Shown here one piece after another: positions 43,355-50,461 of a DNA stretch of 55,870 bases (position 1 is its first letter; each line of letters starts with the position of its first letter). The notes under the pieces were generated by a model. It was not told where the DNA came from and searched no databases. It saw only the letters and a list, made by a program, of their open reading frames with translations. The translations under genes and the position numbers were made by a program. The DNA lies in contig DBRQ01000009.1 of assembly GCA_002306345.1 (NCBI GenBank), positions 1-55,870 on the forward strand. Reading direction: 5' to 3'. Source of the stretch: Candidatus Pacebacteria bacterium UBA1364 (GTDB taxonomy: Bacteria; Patescibacteriota; Microgenomatia; UBA1400; PJMF01).

Positions 43355-45037
43355 ATGGAAGAAGAATCAAGATTAAAAGAAGATAGAAAAAAAGATTCGG
43401 ACAAGATTATAAAGTCGAAATATCCTAAAAGGGTTGTTGTTGCTGGTCCAGGAACAGGTAAAAGTTTTCTTTTTAAGAAAATAATTGAAGAAGAGGTTAA
43501 GAATGGTAGTACCAACTTCTTAGTTATTACTTTTATGGGAAAACTTTGTGATGAACTAGCTGATGAATTAGCCGGTTTATCTAAGGTTTTTACTTTACAT
43601 GGTTTTGCTAGAGAATTTTTATTTAGTCAGTTAAGTAACAAAGATGAATGGGTTTATCAAACAAATATAAAGGATATTATTTTTGAAGATTTAAAAATTA
43701 ATAGTATAGATAATTGCAAAATTGAAGATGATTCTTATCATGAAAGAACTAAGTATTATAAAGCAGTTGGACACGATGATGTTATTTTTTATGCAAATAA
43801 AATTTTAAAGAAAAAAGATAAAGTACCAAAATACGATTTAATACTAATTGATGAGTTTCAGGACTTTAATGAGTCTGAAGCTCAATTAATAGATCTGCTC
43901 GCAGAAAAAAATAGAATAATAATAGTTGGAGATGATGACCAAGCTTTATATGACTTTAAGGGTTCGTTTTCAAAATTTATTTGTGACAAGTATGATGAAA
44001 AAAATCAAGATTTTGAAAGCCATTGTTTAAAATATTGCTCTAGATGTACTGAAGTAATAATAAGCGCTTTTCACAGAATTGTTGACTTTTATAAGGATAA
44101 AGGAAGGCTTAAAGATAGAATTAGCAATAAAGAGTATGTTTGTTTTTATCCTGAAAAAAATAATGACAACAAAAATAATCAAAAAATTATTTTAATAGAA
44201 AATATTCCTATAGGTAGTATTCACAAAAAAATTAAAAGTGAATTAGAAACTTTACTGAAAAATCAAAAAATAAAATCAGTTTTGATTTTAGGTGAAGCTA
44301 CCAGTCTTTCTTCATCATTAAAAGAAATAGCACAAAGGTTAATAGAGCTTGGTTTTAGAAATGTTGAATCATCTTTAAACAATGATGTCTTTGGTTTTGA
44401 AAAGGATATTTTTGATGCTTATAAAATTTTTAACAAAAATAATAATTTAGCTTGGAGAATTATACTTAACAGTCTAAAAGATAGCATTGGAGAATCATAT
44501 TCAGAAATAATCAAAAAAAGTTTCGTAAAAGATTTTAAATTTGTTGATGAGTTACCGAAAGATGTTATAAAAAAACATAATAAAAATGCAAAAACCTTCA
44601 GCAATATAGTCTCAAAGACAAAATGTGGGAGAGATTTAATAGCGGATTCATCTATATCAGATTTAAGTAAGGATTTGGTAGATATTAAGAAAGAAGAAAG
44701 AGAATTAGTTATAGATCAAATTATTAAAGAGACCAAACATTTAAATAGGCCTTTGGCCAATCTAAGTATATCAGTATGTAGTATTTTAAAATCTAAGGGT
44801 TTGAGTGCAGATGTTGTTTTTTTGGTTGGCTTTGATAATGGTAAGTTGCCAAAGGATACTGATGCTAAAGATGGAGAAATTTATCAGATGCTAGTTGCTC
44901 TCACAAGAGCCAGAAAAAGAATATATCTTCTCAATACTATCGGTAGTTCTGTTTCAGAATTCGCAAAAGCAATAGGAGATGACTTAGTCGAAAAAAATAA
45001 GTTTGAAACAAAAAAAAGAAGTGAAGGACAATCCTAA
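43355..45037 (+). CDS. UvrD/GajB-like superfamily 1 helicase, first gene of a four-gene operon
   Basis: A 560 aa SF1A helicase, shorter than UvrD and close in size to GajB of the Gabija defence system. Walker A AGPGTGKS (30-37), FTLHGFAREFL (motif Ic), Walker B LIDEFQDFNE (D166-E167), motif III GDDDQALYDFKGS, SILKSKGLSADVVFLVG (motif V, with Lys-Gly-Leu-Ser) and LVALTRARKRIYLL (motif VI, about 514-527). The region between motifs III and V diverges from UvrD. Codons are very A+T-rich. The next gene starts 35 nt inside its 3' end, implying coupled expression. No OLD/TOPRIM GajA partner is present, so this is not Gabija itself. Confidence 0.88.
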   Translation: MEEESRLKEDRKKDSDKIIKSKYPKRVVVAGPGTGKSFLFKKIIEEEVKNGSTNFLVITFMGKLCDELADELAGLSKVFTLHGFAREFLFSQLSNKDEWVYQTNIKDIIFEDLKINSIDNCKIEDDSYHERTKYYKAVGHDDVIFYANKILKKKDKVPKYDLILIDEFQDFNESEAQLIDLLAEKNRIIIVGDDDQALYDFKGSFSKFICDKYDEKNQDFESHCLKYCSRCTEVIISAFHRIVDFYKDKGRLKDRISNKEYVCFYPEKNNDNKNNQKIILIENIPIGSIHKKIKSELETLLKNQKIKSVLILGEATSLSSSLKEIAQRLIELGFRNVESSLNNDVFGFEKDIFDAYKIFNKNNNLAWRIILNSLKDSIGESYSEIIKKSFVKDFKFVDELPKDVIKKHNKNAKTFSNIVSKTKCGRDLIADSSISDLSKDLVDIKKEERELVIDQIIKETKHLNRPLANLSISVCSILKSKGLSADVVFLVGFDNGKLPKDTDAKDGEIYQMLVALTRARKRIYLLNTIGSSVSEFAKAIGDDLVEKNKFETKKRSEGQS

Positions 45038-46631
45038 AAAACAATATTACGAAGATTTATATGATCTTTTTACAATAAAAGAATGTCTTAGAGGTGTTGA
45101 GCTTTGGAAAAAGATTTATCAAAAAAGTAAGACCGCTAAAGAAATAAAAAAAGTTCCCAAGGAAGAATCTGCTCGTGCCTGTAATTTCATGTACAACATT
45201 CATATGCTGGTTACTAAAACTCAGCGATATAAAGATAGAGCGGCAACCATTCAGGGGTGGATTGATAGAGACAAAGCTAGGCAAGATAAGCTAGACAATA
45301 CTCCTGCTCCGAAAAATATAATTTGTCCTAATTGTCAGACTAAAATGGTTACGGATGATTTTAAGATTCTTGAAGATTGGGATAAAGGTGATGAGGTTAG
45401 AGTTTTATTCACATTTAATTGTCCAAAATGTAAAAAACGAGAAGGTATATATGACAATGGTGATAAGCATATTTCTAAACCAGCTCTCTGTCCAAAATGT
45501 CATAAAGAAATTAAAACCACTTTAAAACTAAAAAATAGAGTTTTAACTACCACGACTGAATGTTCTTCTTGTGGTTATAAAAATATTGATATTGATGATT
45601 GGGATAAAGAAGATGTTTGTAGAAAGGCTGAGAAAAAGGCAGATCAAGAATTACTAGATAAATATCGTAGGGAGTTTTGTTTATCTGATAAAGAGGGTCA
45701 AGAAAATATCGAAATGATGGAAGCTATGGATGTAGCTCATGAAGTTAGGTTAGAAACAATGGCTGAATATGACAATCCTGTTTATGAGAGAAAAATGCAA
45801 CTTAAAAAAACTTCAGTGACAGATTTAGAAAAGATTCTTAGTAAGAAAATGGAAGAAACTAATTTTTCTAAACTTAGTTTTGCTAGTCCTGAAATAGATC
45901 GATATGTAATTGTTCCTTTCACTGTACAAAACACCGATGTAAAAAGAAAAGATAGAGAGAGCGAATATCAGCTTAAAAAATTAATCAACCAAAATATCAA
46001 GGATACTAATTGGCGATTGGAGTCTAATGAGATTAGCTACCGATTAGGTTATTTAAGTGGCAGATTAAAGGGCTATGAGAGTGAAGAAGATTTACTTAAA
46101 TTAGCCGGTAAAGAAGAAACTAAAAAGCCTAAATCAAAAATAGATCCAGAAAAAAGACGTAAATATGAAAGCCATAGTTATGTCCAATTAGCACGTTTAT
46201 TTGGTGAGATAGATGCAAAAAGCAATATTAGAAAAAGAAGACTAAAAAATGAGCCAGAAGGTTTCTTTTTAGATGATGAAGAAGGTGGCGGTTATACTTG
46301 CGGTATTTGTGGTGGTTCTCATGAGGGTAAAGATATTTGGTGGCAAGAAGATGGTCTAAGATGTAGAGACTGCTGGAATAACATTAAAAAAGGTGTTATA
46401 CCAATGTTTAAGCTAGATGCTGAAGATTGGGAAAAAGAATTTTTAACTAGGTCAGATATTACCTATAAATATAAAATCCATCCTGCAACAATAGGTAAAA
46501 TGAGAAGGCATGGAGAGTTGGTTGGGAGAGATTTAAGAAATAAAGATGAATGGATTTATTGTGAGGTGTTTTTGGTGAAAGAGAATAAAAAATTTTTTAT
46601 AAAAGATAAAAATAAATATTTAGTAACTTAA
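45003..46631 (+). CDS. Zinc-ribbon protein with a C-terminal HTH-like segment, unknown family
   Basis: A 542 aa protein with three Cys clusters: CPNC with CPKC (near residues 102-142), CPKC with CSSC (near 160-196), and CGIC with CRDC (near 434-460). A charged helical middle (EYDNPVYERKMQLKK) separates them. Near the end, TRSDITYKYKIHPATIGKMR looks like a helix-turn-helix. Together this suggests nucleic-acid binding. The start is TTG 45003 or GTG 45021, both inside the helicase gene. Position between helicase and kinase/HEPN genes suggests it is the targeting or sensor part of the same system. I do not recognise the full-length family. Confidence 0.75.
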   Translation: MKQKKEVKDNPKKQYYEDLYDLFTIKECLRGVELWKKIYQKSKTAKEIKKVPKEESARACNFMYNIHMLVTKTQRYKDRAATIQGWIDRDKARQDKLDNTPAPKNIICPNCQTKMVTDDFKILEDWDKGDEVRVLFTFNCPKCKKREGIYDNGDKHISKPALCPKCHKEIKTTLKLKNRVLTTTTECSSCGYKNIDIDDWDKEDVCRKAEKKADQELLDKYRREFCLSDKEGQENIEMMEAMDVAHEVRLETMAEYDNPVYERKMQLKKTSVTDLEKILSKKMEETNFSKLSFASPEIDRYVIVPFTVQNTDVKRKDRESEYQLKKLINQNIKDTNWRLESNEISYRLGYLSGRLKGYESEEDLLKLAGKEETKKPKSKIDPEKRRKYESHSYVQLARLFGEIDAKSNIRKRRLKNEPEGFFLDDEEGGGYTCGICGGSHEGKDIWWQEDGLRCRDCWNNIKKGVIPMFKLDAEDWEKEFLTRSDITYKYKIHPATIGKMRRHGELVGRDLRNKDEWIYCEVFLVKENKKFFIKDKNKYLVT

Positions 46632-46636
46632 ATTTT

Positions 46637-47191
46637 ATGTCCAATATACAAATAACTAGAGAAATGGAACATTTAATGGACTTGGTAAGTAGCGGTAATT
46701 ACTCAGTGATTGCAATTGATGGAAATGATGGTGTTGGTAAATCAACGTTAGCTGATGCATTATCAAAAAAATTTGGATATAAGCATATCAATTTAGATAA
46801 CTTTCTAAGTAAAAAGAAGGGTGGTTATTTAAAATATTTAAACTTTAAAAACATTGAAGCTGAAGTCAGAAAACGTTCGAATAAGAAAATAGTTATTGAG
46901 GGGGTTTTGATGAAAAAGGTATTAGAAGAAATTAATGTTGATCCAGATATGTTCATTTATATATCTGACAACGTTTGGATATATCAATGGTCTGAGGAGT
47001 ATGACGGTGAGTATAGCAAGATGACATTTGAAGAAATTATTAAAGACGTTGAAGATAAGACAAATAGAATTTCTAGAATCGTTGATTCCAACCCAAAAAT
47101 TTACAAGCTAAATGGGTTACAGTTTGAATTATACGAATACGCTTTTAAATGTAAGCCATGGGAGAGTGCTGATTTAGTATATGTCAGGTAA
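46637..47191 (+). CDS. P-loop kinase-like NTPase (uridine-kinase/AAA_17 type)
   Basis: A 184 aa protein with Walker A IAIDGNDGVGKSTLADAL (about residues 25-42), followed by GYKHINLDNFLSKKKGG, where the Asp occupies the place of the substrate-binding acid in small-molecule kinases, and KIVIEGVLMKKVL as Walker B strand. The lid region lacks a clear Arg-rich motif. The substrate could be a nucleoside, a sugar or a nucleotide signal. It begins 5 nt after the zinc-ribbon gene and its end overlaps the HEPN gene by 11 nt. Confidence 0.75.
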   Translation: MSNIQITREMEHLMDLVSSGNYSVIAIDGNDGVGKSTLADALSKKFGYKHINLDNFLSKKKGGYLKYLNFKNIEAEVRKRSNKKIVIEGVLMKKVLEEINVDPDMFIYISDNVWIYQWSEEYDGEYSKMTFEEIIKDVEDKTNRISRIVDSNPKIYKLNGLQFELYEYAFKCKPWESADLVYVR

Positions 47192-48200
47192 AAAACGAAC
47201 AAACAACACTGAATTAAAAACCAAGGTAGGTGAGGCTAAAAATGCTGAGGTAGCTGGTAGCTATTTTAGTGCAGCAATTTTATATAAAGAAGCACTTGTG
47301 CTTGCAAAAAAACTTGGTAATTCTGAATTGATAAAACTTTGTAAGTCAAAATCTGTAGAAATGAATAAAAAATCTATCGATTCTGGAAATGGTTTCAAAG
47401 AATATAAGTTTTCATATGAGTTCTCAGAAAAGCAAAAAGAAGATCTAAAAAAATTCATGATAGGCTTTCTTAAAGAAAAAGACAAAACAGTTGTTTTAAA
47501 AAGGATTGGATTGTCTTCATTTTTTATCCCAAAAGTAGATCAGATAGAATTAATTGCGAAAAACAACATGCCTATTTCTCATATATTCGCAACACTTAAT
47601 TCTATTTCTAATCAAGGTCATAATTTAAGAGGTGGATCTCTTGGCGGGTATTCATGGTTTATGTCTATGTATGATATTAATCAAGAAAACATAATGTCCA
47701 TGCTAAGTAATTTGATTTATTCTTTAATTTATAAAAATCAATATGGAGATAATATGAAAATATCTGAAATAAATGACTACTTTTCGCAGTCCCAACTATT
47801 TAATGATAGCCAATTGAAGATAGTCAAAGTTGGATTAAAAAAATATTATGAAGAGGACTACGTATCAGCTCTTCATATATTAGTTCCTCAGTTTGAATCA
47901 TTTCTGTTAAGTGTAGTCGAAAAACTTGGAATTAATATTGTTGCTTTGGACACGTCAATGGATATGGCAACTAGAACGAAGGTTTTATCAGAAAGAGATT
48001 TCGATTCTCAAGATTTTATTAATATATTTGGAAAAGATTTTTGCAAACAAATTAAATTTATATTGTTTGAGCCAATGGGATATAAATTGCGACACAAAAT
48101 AGCACACGGTGAAATATCGGCAAATGAGTGTAACTTTCAGAATGCAACACTTATTTTATATCTATATCTGGTAGTTTTAGCTAGAGTTGTGAAGAAGTAA
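47181..48200 (+). CDS. HEPN/DUF4209-like protein, last gene of the operon
   Basis: A 339 aa protein. The N-terminus (AEVAGSYFSAAILYKEALVL) resembles a TPR-like helical hairpin. The C-terminal helical domain holds ALHILVPQFESFLLSVVEKL and YKLRHKIAHGE, giving R304-x4-H309, the R-x4-6-H signature of HEPN ribonucleases; the layout matches DUF4209 as I know it. HEPN proteins often serve as RNA-cutting effectors in toxin-antitoxin and abortive-infection systems. The gene is translation-coupled to the kinase-like gene. Its stop abuts the stop of the convergent second HEPN-like gene. Confidence 0.75.
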   Translation: MSGKKRTNNTELKTKVGEAKNAEVAGSYFSAAILYKEALVLAKKLGNSELIKLCKSKSVEMNKKSIDSGNGFKEYKFSYEFSEKQKEDLKKFMIGFLKEKDKTVVLKRIGLSSFFIPKVDQIELIAKNNMPISHIFATLNSISNQGHNLRGGSLGGYSWFMSMYDINQENIMSMLSNLIYSLIYKNQYGDNMKISEINDYFSQSQLFNDSQLKIVKVGLKKYYEEDYVSALHILVPQFESFLLSVVEKLGINIVALDTSMDMATRTKVLSERDFDSQDFINIFGKDFCKQIKFILFEPMGYKLRHKIAHGEISANECNFQNATLILYLYLVVLARVVKK

Positions 48201-49217
48201 CTAAATCCATTTAAATAAATTGTATATATTGGTAAAATCTGGTTTTTTAATTGGTTCTAGAGCTTTTAAATCGACTAATGATTCAACCACATAGTTATAA
48301 AATACAATATCAGCAACTATTGACTGAGTTATCCAATTGCTGTAGATAAGTTCTGTAAATTTTATATTATCTCCATGAACAATTGAGTTCCTAAGTTTGT
48401 AAAATTTCCAGCACCACCATGCTGGATTGCTGAGTGTTTTATTATCCTTTTTCTTACCATATTTTCTTGTTCTTTTTTTAAACCTTGCTTCTGTTAGTTT
48501 TTTTTCAACAGACTCAGCAAAATAAATTGATTTATCTGAGATATTTGGTATATCTAAAATAATTTCAAACGCTGAAGCAAGCATTATTATTTTAAAAAAT
48601 GGGGAAACTGAATCATTTTCTATGTGTGCTAAACGAAACCATTCTAAGGATCTAAATAATCTATTTTTAAATCTTTTATTTTTTTGTGAATTAATTAATT
48701 TGTTTATTGCCAGTAGAACATCAATATTGATATTTCTAAAAAATCCACCAGTTGACCATGGTTTTTGAAAATTAACTTCCTTTAAGGTCCATCCTCCGCT
48801 TATAGCGCTTCCTGACCTTATTGCAATTCCATCACTTCCTGCTACAAAATTTTGATACTTCATATCAAAAATGTCAGCACTGGGAGGACCAACGCTGTAA
48901 TTATTCATATTTAGGGCAATTCTTGACTGTTCAGAAATGCATAGGAAACAAAGAATGTTTCTAGCAGAATTAACTTCTTGGTATTGTTCATTGGTTAGTT
49001 GCTTAAAGTTATTTTTATCTTTGAAAGAAACAATTGTAAGCTCTTTAACAGGTTGCAAATGCTCATCTACGTAACAATTTACGTATTCATCAAGATAATT
49101 TTTTATTTCTTGGTCGTGAACCAAATCAGATTTATATTTCCAAAATATTACATTACCTATTTGTAGGTTTTTTATAGAAATCCAAGGAAGCAAAGATACC
49201 TGATCAACTATGTCCAT
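48201..49217 (-). CDS. Apea-like HEPN domain protein
   Basis: A 338 aa protein with no membrane segment. The C-terminal third carries IIMLASAFEIILDIP, then YKLRNSIVHGD, with R276-N277-x3-H281, the R-N-x3-H form of the HEPN signature seen in Apea-like proteins. The N-terminal 200 residues are unrecognised but include a Gly/Ser-rich stretch (VAGSDGIAIRSGSAISGG). It ends in TAG directly against the stop of the other HEPN-like gene (convergent, zero gap). Likely an RNA-targeting effector or sensor in the defence block. Confidence 0.75.
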   Translation of the reverse strand: MDIVDQVSLLPWISIKNLQIGNVIFWKYKSDLVHDQEIKNYLDEYVNCYVDEHLQPVKELTIVSFKDKNNFKQLTNEQYQEVNSARNILCFLCISEQSRIALNMNNYSVGPPSADIFDMKYQNFVAGSDGIAIRSGSAISGGWTLKEVNFQKPWSTGGFFRNINIDVLLAINKLINSQKNKRFKNRLFRSLEWFRLAHIENDSVSPFFKIIMLASAFEIILDIPNISDKSIYFAESVEKKLTEARFKKRTRKYGKKKDNKTLSNPAWWCWKFYKLRNSIVHGDNIKFTELIYSNWITQSIVADIVFYNYVVESLVDLKALEPIKKPDFTNIYNLFKWI

Positions 49218-49361
49218 TTACTAACTCAATTATTAAACTGATTTGCTATATTAGCAAGGAATTATTCCATGCTGTTTCATTCATATTGTCTTCAGTATAA
49301 TTCATTATTGTAGTTCCTATGCGGAAGTTTGATCTCGACTCGAATGTGCGAAATAAATATT

Positions 49362-50294
49362 ATGAATAAAAGAAAATTTACTACTGAATTCGGAATAAAT
49401 TTTGTTTGTACGCACCTGACTTTATTACAACAGGACCACCTTGCAACTCAAATTATCCCAAATTTAAAAAATAGCTCAATATACTTCATTTGTTCTAGAC
49501 CTAAGATAACAATAGACATGAAAAACATTAAACAAACTGAAAATTCTTTATCAGGTAATTTTATTGTGCATAGAGGTGACAACCAATACAGTTATCCTTT
49601 TTCAATGAGCTTTCCAGAAAATTTTAAGGTTAAACTAATATGTGATTACCCATATACAGAATACAAGCTTTTCGTAAATGATCATATTTTTTCTGAAGGG
49701 CTGGTTTCGAATCAAGCAACTTTAATTAATGACGATATTCAAAATGAAGTTCCACTAGAAGTGATTTATATTGGGCAATCATTTCCCCACAATGGACGGA
49801 CAATAAAAGATAGATTGCTTAATCACTCGACTTTACAAAAAATTTATGCAGAAAATAATAAAGAAACTCCAGATAATGATATTTATATTATAATTGCCAC
49901 TTTTGAAGATGTAATTCTTGGAGCAATTGACGGAAAGTCTAAAGTAGAAACAACCGAGAAACAAAATGATGATCATACCATTATGGTGTTGGAGAAAGCT
50001 TCAGAAGAAGAACAACAACGAACCAATATTATTGAAGCAGCATTAATAAAATATTTTAGACCAAAATATAATCTTAAATTCATAGACAAGTTTCCGGACA
50101 AGAAACATAATTCATATAAAAGCTATTATGAATTAGATATTAATAGAGTGCTTTTCGAAATAAATACTGAAGTTATAAAAGCTAAAATAAAGAGTGCCAT
50201 TGTTGCTCCAGAATGGACACACTTTGCCGATTTTCCTCTTGAGAATAAGTCCAAAAAAAACGATTTACTTCATTTTATGGGTTTAAGCGAATAA
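49362..50294 (+). CDS. Protein with a C-terminal GIY-YIG-like nuclease domain
   Basis: A 310 aa protein from ATG 49362. Residues 1-130 are an unrecognised beta-rich domain. From 131, PLEVIYIGQS (YIG at 136-138), R146 and R151 in GRTIKDRLLNHSTLQKI with H155, and IIEAALIKYFRPKYN with E225, P234 and N237 reproduce the residue order of GIY-YIG nucleases, where the Arg and Glu are catalytic. The first GIY element is degenerate (VIY). An insertion between strands two and three (about 164-220) lengthens the domain. Flanked by HEPN and helicase genes; likely defence cargo. Confidence 0.7.
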   Translation: MNKRKFTTEFGINFVCTHLTLLQQDHLATQIIPNLKNSSIYFICSRPKITIDMKNIKQTENSLSGNFIVHRGDNQYSYPFSMSFPENFKVKLICDYPYTEYKLFVNDHIFSEGLVSNQATLINDDIQNEVPLEVIYIGQSFPHNGRTIKDRLLNHSTLQKIYAENNKETPDNDIYIIIATFEDVILGAIDGKSKVETTEKQNDDHTIMVLEKASEEEQQRTNIIEAALIKYFRPKYNLKFIDKFPDKKHNSYKSYYELDINRVLFEINTEVIKAKIKSAIVAPEWTHFADFPLENKSKKNDLLHFMGLSE

Positions 50295-50316
50295 AATTCT
50301 TTTATACAGTGTTATT

Positions 50317-50343
50317 TGTTCTATAGCTAACTAATATAGAACA
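50317..50343. repeat. 9-bp inverted repeat upstream of the TM2-helicase gene
   Basis: TGTTCTATA and TATAGAACA flank a 9-nt spacer, 23 nt after the GIY-YIG gene's stop; terminator or operator. Confidence 0.45.
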
Positions 50344-50461
50344 TTAATTGTTACGTTGTATATTTATCTGTCTCGCTGATGCAATATGGATTTTAAGATT
50401 TGAGTAAATAGTAAAACAGAAAAGCAGGATTATTTTGTTTCTAAGTGATAAACTTTACATA

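Noticed and set aside
43355..46631. Gabija defence system
   Set aside because: The helicase resembles GajB in size, but the neighbour has zinc ribbons rather than an OLD-family ATPase-TOPRIM nuclease.
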